From Nitrobacter sp039808345 (lineage in GTDB: Bacteria; Pseudomonadota; Alphaproteobacteria; Rhizobiales; Xanthobacteraceae): a stretch of DNA of 64,000 nt. The translations under genes and the position numbers were made by a program. Under the pieces are notes generated by a model that was given only the letters and a program-made list of their open reading frames with translations, ran no database searches and was not told the origin of the DNA. The stretch lies in contig NZ_CP181167.1 of NCBI RefSeq assembly GCF_047824785.1, positions 1,798,001 through 1,862,000 of the forward strand, written 5' to 3'. Below are positions 17,827 to 25,883 of this stretch, piece after piece (within the stretch, counting starts at the first letter, position 1; every line of letters begins with the position of its first letter).

Positions 17827-18123
17827 TCAAGAGTTGCGACCGGGGGCCTCGGAGACCGCTTCGGTCGTGGGTTGATCGAACGCAACTCCGATCCGGTTCT
17901 GTTTGGTCCAGATGACCCGGCAGCCTCGAATCACTCGATCCTTTTCGGTCATGAGTTGGAAACTCAATGGGACAGAGGCGGGATTGGGGACTTCAAGGGC
18001 GGCTCCCTGTTGAGATACGTTCAACAGTCGGCACCGCATGCTGAAACCGCCCACCGAAATGTAGGCCGGTTCGTCGATCTCGACGCGCGGATGTTTGCGG
18101 CGGTCGTCAGTTGGGGAGTTCAT
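17827..18123 (-). CDS. PilZ domain protein
   Basis: 98 aa, a single PilZ domain. The c-di-GMP-binding elements are present: an N-terminal RRKHPR (R9 and R13, RxxxR type) and NVSQQG (N35-S37-G40, the D/N-x-S-x-x-G motif). A candidate small effector of c-di-GMP signalling, target unknown. It is encoded alone. Confidence 0.88.
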   Translation of the reverse strand: MNSPTDDRRKHPRVEIDEPAYISVGGFSMRCRLLNVSQQGAALEVPNPASVPLSFQLMTEKDRVIRGCRVIWTKQNRIGVAFDQPTTEAVSEAPGRNS

Positions 18124-18685
18124 GGCCTGTACGTCTGCGTCTCATTATATGGTGTCACCATAGCCGTCATCCGAACGACACGCCGCATTTGCCGCTGGAA
18201 TGATTCTATCTCGGGCCAATCCTATGACGTTTTCGAGCAAGGTGGATAGCGGGCCGCAACGAAGAGCGCCAACTCAAGAGGTCGTCGAGTCTCGCTTCTG
18301 ATTTCCGCGCGGATTCCATCAGAAACGGAAAGGCTCTAGGTGGATACAGGAGGAATGTGGGGAGCGGTTTAAGATCCAGATCTATAATTTAGTATATTTC
18401 TGTAGGGTCTTTCGTTACGGAGTTGCCGTTCCGCTGAAGGAGGCACGGCCTCCTCACGGTTTTCATTCCGCTATCAGTGTGTTCGACGCTGGTTTCGAGC
18501 AACCACTCCGTCTGCAATTGCACTCTGGCGGGGTGTACGCTAGAGCATGATCCCGACCCGGAGGGCCGCGCCAGCGCAAAGTGGAACCCGGTTTTCGGAA
18601 GAGATCATGCTCAAACAAAAAGATAAGCGGCGAGTCTGATTTGACGCGGTTGAAACAGACTCTAATCGGTCGAAGTTCCTGAGTT
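18124..18685. other. Gene-free stretch with degraded repeats before tRNA-Ser
   Basis: No supported gene. It holds a partial repeat arm at 18290-18340 (CTTCTGATT...ATCAGAA, ending GGCTCTAG). There is a 6-bp hairpin GGAGGC/GCCTCC at 18439-18453 followed by a short T-run, and a full palindromic repeat at 18543-18612. The middle is relatively AT-rich. Confidence 0.6.
18543..18612. repeat. GAGCATGATC-type palindromic repeat
   Basis: Begins GAGCATGATC and ends GATCATGCTC, with the internal AAAGTGGAACCCGGTTTTCGG core. This form is common between genes in Bradyrhizobium-like genomes. It lies 73 bases before tRNA-Ser. Confidence 0.75.
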
Positions 18686-20376
18686 GGAAGGGTGGCCGAG
18701 TGGTTTAAGGCACCGGTCTTGAAAACCGGCGTGGGTGCAAGCCCACCGTGGGTTCGAATCCCACCCCTTCCGCCACTTCAGTCCCTGAGTGGGCACTGCG
18801 TTTACGCCACCGCCCGACACCAGCGCCTGAAGCAACCGGGATTTCGATCCCATGATCCTGACTTCACCGGTATTGACCTCGACGCGCTGAGCCAGCGCGC
18901 GCAGATGGTCGCGGCGATAGCCCCCCTCCTCCTTCACGCCGGATGCTCTGGCGGGTATTCCTGGCGAACGTGCGCAGCATCTGCGGCGTGACGGCCTTCT
19001 GGCCTGAGTTCTGGAGCATGGCCTGGCCCGTTCGGCGTCGGCCTTGGCCTGATCCCGGATTGCCTTGAGACCGTCTATGCGGTCTTTCAGCGCCGGGTCG
19101 TCCAGATCGGCGACGCCCGACTCGATGGCGTCATAGAGGCGCTTGAGCCGCATTCCCGATTCTGTGGCGCGCTTGTTCAACTCGGCGATATGCTCGCGGC
19201 GGCGCTCGGCGTGTTCTTCCCGCCGGTCGAGGACGACGGCAAGGATGGTTTCCAGCCGCTCGGGTCGGAGAAGCTGGTTTTCAAGATGGCTGGCGACCAG
19301 ATCATCCAGCTTATCCGTCGGCACCGCCATGCCCTCGCGGGCGGTCGGTCCCTGCCGGGCTTTAATCGAGCAGGTGTAATAGCGGTAGCGCCCGCCCTTG
19401 CCGGTGCGGATGGTCATGGCCCCGCCGCACTTGGCGCAATGAATCAGGCCGGTCAGCATGGTCGGGCCGCTGGTGACGGCGGCGGGCGTGACCTTGGGAT
19501 TGCGGGCCTTGAGCAGTTTCTGCACGGTGTCGAACGTGTCACGGTCGATGATCGGCGGGACGGGAACCATCACGATTTCACTGACCGGCGTCAATTCCTT
19601 GGTCTTGGTCCGCTTGTTGAACTCGTGTTCGCCTATGTAGGTGCGGCGGGTCAGGATGCGGTGAACTTGGCCGATGCCCCAACGCCCGCCATCGCGGGTA
19701 AAGATGCGGTTGCGGTTCAGGTAGCTGACGATGTTCTTGACGCCCATCTGGCCGGTCCCGCCGTCACCATGCAGGGCCAGCCGGTAGATCAGCCGCACCG
19801 TGTCGGCGTGAAGCGGGTCGATCTCCAGCTTCTTCTTGACCTTCGCGCCGCGCTGCTCGGCGGCGATGGTTCGATAGCCGATGGGAGGAAGGGAGCCGTT
19901 CCAGAAGCCTTGCCGGGCATTCTCCTTCAAGGCCCGGATGACATGCTTTGCATTTTCCTTGGATTGGTATTCATCGAACAGCGCCATGATCTGCCGCATC
20001 ATGACGTGCATGGGGTCATCCCCATTTCCTGTGTGATCGAAGCCAGCTTGACGCCGTTCTTCGCCAGCTGGCGGACATAGAACTCAAGCTCGAAGTGATC
20101 GCGGAAGAAGCGGCTGAACGAATGGACCACGACGACATCGAAGGGTGCGGGCTTCGATATGCCCGCCTCGATCATGCGCTGGAACTCGGGGCGGCGGTCG
20201 TTGGTGGCCGATGCCCCCGGCTCCACGAAGGTCTCGACCAGTTGCAGGCCCCGCGCCTCGCAATAGGCTTCGCCCTGCCGCTTCTGATCGGGGATCGAGA
20301 CATCATGCTCGGCCTGCCGCGCCGTCGAGACGCGCAGGTAGAGAGCGGCGCGCATGGAGATTGTGGAAGCGGTCAT
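18662..20376 (-). pseudogene. Large serine recombinase, frameshifted; reading frame runs antisense through tRNA-Ser
   Basis: Site-specific integrase of the island. The N-terminal resolvase domain has the catalytic serine in YLRVS (S17) and HSFSRFFRD. At 20020-20023 one G is missing from a G-run (minus strand), so the resolvase frame ends after TQEMGMTPCTS. The next frame continues MHVMMRQIMALFDEYQSKENAKHV, which is the expected continuation. The recombinase domain and a zinc ribbon follow (CAKCGG...YYTCS), with Arg where relatives have the fourth ligand region Cys. A second pair of compensating shifts, near 19023 (one C lost) and near 18930 (one G gained), puts about 90 bases out of frame. 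The C-terminus KWRKGWDSNPR is read from antisense tRNA. The 5' end overlaps vapC by 4 bases. Confidence 0.85.
18686..18775 (+). tRNA. tRNA-Ser (UGA)
   Basis: 90 nt including encoded CCA. Acceptor GGAAGGG pairs with CCCTTCC, followed by discriminator G and CCA. Anticodon loop CTTGAAA gives UGA. There is a long variable arm, as expected for serine tRNAs, and the T-loop GGTTCGAATCC. The recombinase frame on the other strand reads through the whole gene, which makes this the probable integration site of the island. Confidence 0.97.
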
Positions 20377-20834
20377 GCCGGACCTCCTTGTGCGGCAGCC
20401 TCGTCAGGCGACAACACGGCGACACCGAATGGCAGGAAGTGCTTGGTGTTGCGTGTGACGATGACGAGTTCATGCGCTGCGGCGGTCCCGGCAATCACGG
20501 CGTCCGCCATGCCGGGGTCGTGACCGGCCGCAAGCGCCTTTGCTTCCAGCCGCCCGCCGATTGCGGCGGCCTGCGCATCGAAGCCAATGATCTTGTCATC
20601 GTATGTGGAGACAAGGCCACTGAGCCATGCTTTCAGGCTCGCGGCCTTCGCCGTTGCCCCCTTGTGGTCGAGGAGCGCGATTCCCTTCTCGATCTCATGG
20701 ATGGAGACGACCGACAGAAATAGCCGTCCATCGGCGTCCATGCGGTCCAGCCAGGTGAGGAAGTCAGCGGATGCTTCCGACTTCGACGGCGCCAGCACGG
20801 AGACGACGTTGGTGTCGAGAAGGAAGCCGCTCAA
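20373..20834 (-). CDS. vapC: PIN-domain toxin, VapC family
   Basis: Ribonuclease toxin of a type II toxin-antitoxin pair. 153 aa; acidic active-site residues are D7 (LLDTNVV), E47 (SIHEIEKG) and D111 (GMADAVIAGTA), with the terminal VTRNTKHF motif. Overlaps the upstream antitoxin by 4 bases and the downstream recombinase by 4 bases, so the three genes form one translational unit. Its intact frame beside a frameshifted integrase suggests that the addiction pair is under selection or the frameshift is recent. Confidence 0.92.
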   Translation of the reverse strand: MSGFLLDTNVVSVLAPSKSEASADFLTWLDRMDADGRLFLSVVSIHEIEKGIALLDHKGATAKAASLKAWLSGLVSTYDDKIIGFDAQAAAIGGRLEAKALAAGHDPGMADAVIAGTAAAHELVIVTRNTKHFLPFGVAVLSPDEAAAQGGPA

Positions 20835-21079
20835 AGCTCGACATCCCGCGATGGTTTGCGGTTGCGCGGGAACTCTCCGCCTGGGAACGTCCTGAGATAG
20901 CTGACAAGGCCCGCCCGTTTGCGGTCGAGCGCCTTGCGCGCGATCTCCGCCGCCTCGACCGAAACCAGGGCCGCAACGGGCTTGCCATGACGGGTGATGG
21001 TCACGATCTCTCCTTTGACGGCTTCATCAACGAGGCTGGAAAATCCGGCCTTGGCGTCTCGGAGGTTGATGGTCAGCAT
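20831..21079 (-). CDS. vapB: Phd/YefM-type antitoxin
   Basis: 82 aa from the ATG at 21079: MLTINLRDAKAGFSSLVDEAVKGEIVTITRHGKPVAAL is the Phd/YefM DNA-binding fold. The C-terminal tail (RKRAGLVSYLRTFPGGEF) should neutralise the toxin. An in-frame ATG at 21103 lies inside the palindromic operator, while the one at 21079 has GAGG six bases upstream, so the shorter form is preferred. Such antitoxins repress their own operon together with the toxin. Confidence 0.88.
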   Translation of the reverse strand: MLTINLRDAKAGFSSLVDEAVKGEIVTITRHGKPVAALVSVEAAEIARKALDRKRAGLVSYLRTFPGGEFPRNRKPSRDVEL

Positions 21080-21087
21080 GTTGCGCC

Positions 21088-21109
21088 TCACATATGTAGA
21101 CATATGTGA
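21088..21109. promoter_or_regulatory. Palindromic operator of the toxin-antitoxin-recombinase operon
   Basis: TCACATATGT and ACATATGTGA are perfect 10-base arms separated by AG. A further ACATAT half-site follows at 21112-21117. It sits directly before the antitoxin start, where autoregulatory operators are expected. Confidence 0.7.
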
Positions 21110-21164
21110 CTACATATAATCCATTGAAGGGCGGATTTCAACGCCGATTTCGACGCCGGGAGCA

Positions 21165-21431
21165 TCAGCCGCCGGGGCCGAGTAACTCATCGAACAGGTC
21201 GCCGAACCATCGCTCGAACACCTCTATCTCGGCTTCCGTGACCGGAACGGGATCTGGCCAGTCGTCGGTAACGGTCCATGTGGAGAGGTCGTGCTTGGGC
21301 GGTCTGCCGAGGAACGGCCACGGATAGCCCAGCAGTTCCTCAAGCTGTTCCGATGCCGTGGGCGGGCGTTTGTCGTGCCGGGAACGGGATGCCGCCTCGG
21401 GCCTGTCGTCGTTCCTGCGATCAATAGTCAT
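21165..21431 (-). CDS. Hypothetical acidic protein co-transcribed with the AlpA-like regulator
   Basis: 88 aa from the ATG at 21431, which overlaps the end of the AlpA-like gene by 11 bases. No family recognised. The N-terminal third is basic (RSRHDKRPP). The C-terminal half is acidic and aromatic (EAEIEVFERWFGDLFDELLGPG), with a Trp/Pro-rich middle (GYPWPFLGRPPKHDLSTW). An accessory island gene. A longer frame to 21521 starts in the AlpA gene in another frame and is not preferred. Confidence 0.6.
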   Translation of the reverse strand: MTIDRRNDDRPEAASRSRHDKRPPTASEQLEELLGYPWPFLGRPPKHDLSTWTVTDDWPDPVPVTEAEIEVFERWFGDLFDELLGPGG

Positions 21432-21648
21432 CGGGGAAGCCGAACTCGTTGTGTGAGCGCTGCCGCCACCCGGCGGGATCGGCAACCCAGCGGTTGATGT
21501 TGGATTCCCGCCAACCAGCACCGTTGGTGCTGATCTTCAGTTGGGCCGGGAACGTGCCTTCGGCGATCTTGCGGTAGATGGTGGAGCGCGACAGGCCGGT
21601 GCGGGCACGAACGGTGTCAAAGCGGATGATACGGTCTGGTTGACGCAT
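21421..21648 (-). CDS. AlpA-family DNA-binding regulator (excisionase-like)
   Basis: 75 aa. The winged helix-turn-helix is visible as RFDTVRARTGLSRSTIYRKIAEGTFP followed by WRESNINRWV, which is the AlpA/MerR-like excisionase layout. In integrative elements such proteins control excision or integrase expression. It is divergent from the nuclease-like gene at 21822 and upstream of the toxin-antitoxin-recombinase operon on the same strand. Confidence 0.85.
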   Translation of the reverse strand: MRQPDRIIRFDTVRARTGLSRSTIYRKIAEGTFPAQLKISTNGAGWRESNINRWVADPAGWRQRSHNEFGFPDDY

Positions 21649-21821
21649 GGCGACGCTGCCTCCTGTTGGCTGTTTCTGATCGCGATTGAGCCAGACAGAA
21701 GAAGGAATTGCCTTTGTGCAATAGAGTTTTAGCTGTCGTCGTGCTACGGCGAAGATACAGCGGTAAATAGGATGGGCATAGAATCTGGAATCTTACAGGC
21801 AAGCATGAAGGATGCACGGAA

Positions 21822-22325
21822 TTGGAGGAAATCGACTGGGCAGATCGTGCGTTCTACGACGACGGAGAATGGGTGACATGGTCCGAAATCGACGAGCAAC
21901 TGCGCTACCAAGAGTGGCGCGCAAAATACCCGAACGCGAAACGCTCGATCATCCCCTATTTTGAAGATTTGATTTCCCTTGCCGAGAGCTATCACCACGA
22001 AACCGGGCTGCATCTCTCCGTCTATGGCGACATCGGCGAGCTATTTGGCGCAATCACCTACGGCATCGAGTTGAACAAGACCTATGCGCAGGGTTCTGAC
22101 GGCAGGCTCGGGAACGATCACGTCGAGATCAAGACCATAACCCCGTTCAAGACGAAAGACGTGGTTGTGGTGGATACGACGCGGCATTTCAGCAAGTTGC
22201 TTGTGGTCAAGATCAACGAGGAATTTCAGGTCGCTGGGCGGATGATCGACCGAAAACTTTTGCCAAAGCGAACTGGCCGGTTCCTGCGCATCCGTTGGGA
22301 CGATCTGCCGCCCGCGCAAAGGTGA
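21822..22325 (+). CDS. Hypothetical protein, possibly PD-(D/E)xK nuclease-like
   Basis: 167 aa from a TTG start; AAGGA lies nine bases upstream. No function recognised with certainty. The middle reads GDIGELFGAITYGIEL followed by GSDGRLGNDHVEIKTITPFK. The acidic residue, the E-I-K triplet and the preceding Glu in a helix fit the pattern of restriction-endonuclease-like folds. It could be a stand-alone nuclease or restriction-like accessory of the island. No methylase is next to it. The region is less GC-rich than the core genome. Confidence 0.6.
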   Translation: MEEIDWADRAFYDDGEWVTWSEIDEQLRYQEWRAKYPNAKRSIIPYFEDLISLAESYHHETGLHLSVYGDIGELFGAITYGIELNKTYAQGSDGRLGNDHVEIKTITPFKTKDVVVVDTTRHFSKLLVVKINEEFQVAGRMIDRKLLPKRTGRFLRIRWDDLPPAQR

Positions 22326-22576
22326 CGATAAGCTCGGACTTTCAGCTATCCCGCCGACGTCAAATCAACGCTTCTGATGCCGCTGATCTACAGCCCGATC
22401 CCCCGGCCCAGACCAAGGCCATGACTGAGGGCGAGGTCCTTACCGATGCCCATGCCTGCATCGAAGTCACCGCCGATGCCGAGGTCTTTCCTTCGACCTG
22501 CGAGGAGCGATTCTAGAGCGGGATGAGGTTAGGTTGAATCGATTTTGGATTCCCAAATCAGTGTGTTTCTGGTTCA

Positions 22577-22606
22577 CCATGCTGGCTGGATAGGAGGCCA
22601 GCATGG
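22577..22606. repeat. 10-bp perfect inverted repeat at truncated IS630 start
   Basis: CCATGCTGGC and GCCAGCATGG are exact inverted arms around a 10-base loop. The second arm covers the ATG of the remaining transposase frame. Upstream sequence from 22516 (GAGCGGGATGAGG...) resembles an IS630-type end. Confidence 0.6.
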
Positions 22607-23210
22607 CTGGAGAGCGCGATCGACCCGCGGTCGCGCGGCGGCGAGCACAATGGACAAAGTATCAAGGTCGCGTCGAAGCTGAGCGGCTGGTTTTCATCGA
22701 CGAGACCTGGACCAGGACGAGACCTGGACCAGGACCGATATGGCGTCCTTGCGGGGATGGGCGCCACGCGGGCGCAGACTTCACGCCAAGGTTCCCCACG
22801 GACGCTGGAAGACCATGACCTTCCTGGCGGCCCTGCGCCATAACCGGATCGATGCGCCATGGTTCATCGAAGGGCCGATCGATGGCGTGAGCTTTCGCGC
22901 CTATGTCGAGCAGGTTCTTCTGCCCGTCCTTCGACCCGGCGATATCGTCATCCTGGATAACCTTGGCAGCCACCGGAGCAAAGCAGTTCGTCAACTCATC
23001 CGTTCGGCCGGCGCCAAACTCTTCTTCCTGCCAAAATACTCGCCCGATCTGAACCCGATCGAACAGGTCTTTGCCAAGCTCAAGCACCTCATCCGAAAAG
23101 CCGCCGCGCGAACCGTCGATGCGGTCTGCGCCGCAATCGGCCACGCACTCAATGCCTTCACCTCCGAGGAATGTGCCAACTACCTCAAAAATTCAGGATA
23201 TCGAACTTAA
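22603..23210 (+). pseudogene. IS630-family transposase remnant
   Basis: DDE transposase lacking its N-terminal helix-turn-helix half: an in-frame stop lies 12 bases before the first ATG. The first part reads RPAVARRRAQWTKYQGR and VFIDETW (first catalytic Asp). An exact 17-bp tandem duplication at 22701-22734 then shifts the frame. The second part, from about 22740, continues LRGWAPRGRRL, DIVILDNLGSHRSKAVR (second Asp) and KYSPDLNPIEQVFAKLKHL (final Glu). The element is dead. It abuts a relaxase fragment at its right side. Confidence 0.9.
22701..22734 (+). repeat. 17-bp exact tandem duplication inside the transposase
   Basis: CGAGACCTGGACCAGGA occurs twice in a row. Removing one copy restores a continuous FIDETWTRTDMA frame, so this duplication is the inactivating change. 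Confidence 0.9.
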
Positions 23211-23219
23211 TGCCATCAT

Positions 23220-23538
23220 GCTTTAGCTGCGGGTCGCGTTGCAGGCTGTTCGCCATGTCGCCCATTTGTGAGTGCGCAGCCTTGTAGCCGGAATAGTCGC
23301 CCGCCGCATATTGGCGCTGGCTACTCTGGCTAAGGTTCTGCCAGCGTTCCACGAAGCGGTCGGCGCGCAGGCCGGGATCGGTGCGTAGCTCGGTTTCCAG
23401 TTGCAGGGCGCGGATGGCGCGCCGCGTGTTGCCTGACGCCGCCACCGTCGCAAGCTCCGGGTTCTTCTTGTAGGCCGCTTCGGCATCATGCGAGCCGTAG
23501 GGGCGCACCTCCTCGAACCGCTGGCGCGCCTCCTGCAA
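23220..23538 (-). pseudogene. C-terminal fragment of a conjugative relaxase (TraA-like)
   Basis: An open minus-strand frame of about 106 residues with no proper start: ARQRFEEVRPYGSHDAEAAY, then RAIRALQLETELRTDPGLRADRFVERWQ and YSGYKAAHSQMGDMANSLQRDPQ. The pattern matches what I recall of the C-terminal region of Ti-type TraA relaxases of Rhizobiales. It is cut upstream by the IS481 end near 23540 and downstream by the IS630 remnant, whose end supplies the last residues. This suggests the island once came from a conjugative plasmid or ICE. Confidence 0.55.
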
Positions 23539-23603
23539 TTCCCTAGTTGTTTAGTCCCACAGTGTGATGGCGTATCATTATCGTTGTCAGAGAGGGACGC
23601 ACT

Positions 23604-23918
23604 ACGGGCCAAGTTCTTCACGGGAGCGCCACGACCACGCACGCCGTTCGAACGGAGCTACAGCGATCGCAGGCTTCAGCTGCGGAGCTCGCGCGGCGCT
23701 TCGGTATCAACGAGAAGACCGTGAGGAAGTGGCGGCTCCGTCAGACGGTCGAGGACGAGCCGATGGGTCCAAAGCACCAGCGAAGCTCCGTCCTTTCGAG
23801 CATCGAGGAGGCTGCGATCGTCGCTTTGCGCGTGCAGGCCCGCCTGCCCCTGGACGACGTCTTCGTCGCACTGAAGGACGTCATCCCGCACCTGACGCGC
23901 TCGTCATTCCATCGCTGA
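23604..23918 (+). pseudogene. IS481-family transposase N-terminal remnant
   Basis: The frame reads GQVLHGSATTTHAVRTELQRSQASAAELARRFGINEKTVRKW, the helix-turn-helix of IS481 transposases, then LSSIEEAAIVALRVQARLPLDDVFVALKDVIPHLTRSSFHR and a stop. The start that should read MGQVLHG has ACG in place of ATG, and the catalytic core is absent. The sequence TTGTTTAGTCCCACA at about 23547 is probably the element's left end, directly against the relaxase fragment. Confidence 0.85.
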
Positions 23919-24119
23919 CCGAAGGCGCGTTACGTGGGCACACAGTAAAGCCTCCCCGCCGCGCCAGCCCGCGCCAAAATAATTTAGTTCGGCATCTCGC
24001 GCCGGAGCGTGCGAGCGCCAATATTGTGCTTGCCGTTATCCGCGATTTACCGTTGCGGGTGACGGCGCAGAATCTTGCGATGAGCAAGTTTGCTTTGTTG
24101 CTGTTGGAGGCAAGAACAT

Positions 24120-24263
24120 ATGCCCCTCTTGATGTTTGGCGCGATCATCGGCTGCGGTGTGCTGTTTTATGCCAGCTATCGCTACGTGCGATCTCATCCT
24201 CCGATCCGGGAGGAAATCCGGGAAGAGGATGAGACGCCTAAAGAAATCGCGAAAGGGGATTGA
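24120..24263 (+). CDS. Small single-pass membrane protein, 47 aa
   Basis: MPLLMFGAIIGCGVLFYASY is one hydrophobic helix. A charged tail follows (RSHPPIREEIREEDETPKEI). GGAGG lies nine bases before the ATG. The bipartite helix-plus-acidic tail and the strong ribosome site support a real gene. No family recognised. It is the first intact gene after the island remnants. Confidence 0.65.
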   Translation: MPLLMFGAIIGCGVLFYASYRYVRSHPPIREEIREEDETPKEIAKGD

Positions 24264-24502
24264 GCGCGCGGGCATCCGCGTTCGTGATGGCCGCGCGGAA
24301 ATGCCCCGTTCATTCAAGTGATTTCAGCAAAAAATGCTTTACGTATATGATATGTAAGAACTTGTCTTCTTACAGAAAAGTGTTTCCGGATAGACAAAAA
24401 ACCGCCCATTTGCGCCCGGATACATGCGCTCCGATGCGTATGGGGACGGACGCGTTGTAACTGGCGTCCGTGCCGTCCCCGTCTCAACACGGGGACAGGC
24501 AG

Positions 24503-24943
24503 TTGAGCGAAAACGACCCGACCGACCACGCTCTCGCGGCGATTGCGAGTTTCATCGACAAGCCGGATGTATCGGGCGAAGCAGACGCGAAGGCCGCGCC
24601 CGAGCCTGAATCGGCGGAACAAGCAGCATTCGAACCGGCCGGGGAAACGGCGACGGTTCCGCCCGACTCTGCGGATTCGCCGCAGGCCGAAACCTACACC
24701 AGGTATGGTCCCGGCCCCCTCACCGCTGTCCGATTCAAGTGGAGCACACGCCGCGGCGACAACGGCGATTACTTTGTTGATGAAACGATCGGGGAAAGCT
24801 CCTACCCGCTCGTCAGCGGTCCGATGACAAAAGAAGCCGCGATCGAGTTTGTCGATGACCGCGAGCGCGCCGCCCGCGAGCGCTTCGAAGCTTTACGAAG
24901 TCAGATGGCGGGGGGAGAATCCGCTCAGAGCGCTGGCGAATAG
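24503..24943 (+). CDS. Hypothetical protein with disordered acidic N-terminus
   Basis: 146 aa from a TTG at 24503 (GGACAGG upstream); a GTG at 24470 would add 11 residues. The first 70 residues are Glu/Pro/Ala-rich and probably disordered. The C-terminal half is structured and looks conserved: YTRYGPGPLTAVRFKWSTRR, then YFVDETIGESSYPLVSGPMTKEAAIEFVDDRERAARERFEALR. I recall similar hypotheticals in Bradyrhizobiaceae but no known function. It stands alone. Confidence 0.7.
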   Translation: MSENDPTDHALAAIASFIDKPDVSGEADAKAAPEPESAEQAAFEPAGETATVPPDSADSPQAETYTRYGPGPLTAVRFKWSTRRGDNGDYFVDETIGESSYPLVSGPMTKEAAIEFVDDRERAARERFEALRSQMAGGESAQSAGE

Positions 24944-25056
24944 CTGGCTGAAGGAGAAACTTTCCTTCATGGACGTGGTGGAAGTGATTTAGATCACATT
25001 CCGGAAACCTCCGCGTGGCTAAGGTCGAGATGAAAATCCGAACCGGAGTGGATCCC

Positions 25057-25863
25057 ATGAAAGCGCTCGGTGTCGCCGCGGCCTTGTTACTCACCCTCTC
25101 GACCGCCCAGGCGGGCGAGAATTTTTCATTCGATATCGGTGGGCGCACCGTGCGGATCCATGCCCCGCGGGGATGCGACTCCCCGTCCTGCATCTCGATC
25201 TCGATCCCTGGCGTGTACAACTCGAAACGCAAACGGTTTGACGACGCAGATTCTGACGACCCTCAGGCCGACGCCGCTGAGACGCCCCCCTCTTCCCCGA
25301 GCACGCCGCCCCCAGCGCCCGTGCAAGCGTCCGCGCCGGCTTCTGTCCCGGCCTCCGCTGATCCCGTGTCCGCGCCGGCTCCCGTGCAACAGCCCTCGCC
25401 TTCGATAACGGCTTCTACGCCGTCCGCCTCAACCGCAGCGCCTGCCCAGCCTGTCGTGGCAGCTCCGCCTGTCCCGAGTCAGGACATGAAAACGGTGGCG
25501 GCCCACGCACCGGCCGCGGCGGAAACGGTCGAGACATCGCCTCGTGCCATTGAACCGGTTGGCCCTCTCGGCATGTGGGTCACCGAAAAGAAGGAAGGTC
25601 GCGTCCGGATCGAGGCGTGCGGCAAAAACCTGTGCGGATACTCCGTGGATTCCCGAACCGGCCGGAACAAAGAGAAAATATTGATCAACATGAAGCCAAA
25701 CGGTTCGAAGTGGAGCGGCAAGATCTACGACCCGAACAGCGGCAGCACCTACAGCTCCACCGTCGCCATGAAAGGCAATGATCGTCTGCGCGTGCAGGGC
25801 TGCGCGTTCGGCGGCATGTTCTGCGGCGGGCAAACCTGGACCCGGCTCAACCAGAGTTTATGA
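25057..25863 (+). CDS. Secreted DUF2147-domain protein
   Basis: 268 aa from the ATG at 25057, which has GGAG upstream and gives a clean signal peptide (ALGVAAALLLTLSTAQA). A longer frame from 25015 adds 14 residues before it. A Pro/Ala/Ser linker covers about residues 75-165. The C-terminal DUF2147-like domain reads GPLGMWVTEKKEGRVRIEACG, LCGYSVDSRTGRN, GSKWSGKIYDPNSG and DRLRVQGCAFGGMFCGGQTW. Paired cysteines suggest periplasmic disulfides. Function unknown. Confidence 0.8.
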   Translation: MKALGVAAALLLTLSTAQAGENFSFDIGGRTVRIHAPRGCDSPSCISISIPGVYNSKRKRFDDADSDDPQADAAETPPSSPSTPPPAPVQASAPASVPASADPVSAPAPVQQPSPSITASTPSASTAAPAQPVVAAPPVPSQDMKTVAAHAPAAAETVETSPRAIEPVGPLGMWVTEKKEGRVRIEACGKNLCGYSVDSRTGRNKEKILINMKPNGSKWSGKIYDPNSGSTYSSTVAMKGNDRLRVQGCAFGGMFCGGQTWTRLNQSL

Positions 25864-25883
25864 AATGGTCGAGCTTAATGCCC

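Noticed and set aside
18662..18775. Recombinase C-terminal residues GWDSNPRWACTHAG... as a protein domain
   Set aside because: This is the antisense translation of tRNA-Ser, a known artefact, used here only to locate the integration site.
20000..20030. Programmed frameshift in the recombinase
   Set aside because: No slippery heptamer, and a second compensating pair of indels elsewhere in the gene makes decay or sequencing error more likely.
22295..22516. 73-codon frame after the nuclease-like gene
   Set aside because: Starts inside the upstream gene, no ribosome site and no recognisable sequence; could be a gene fragment but cannot be supported.
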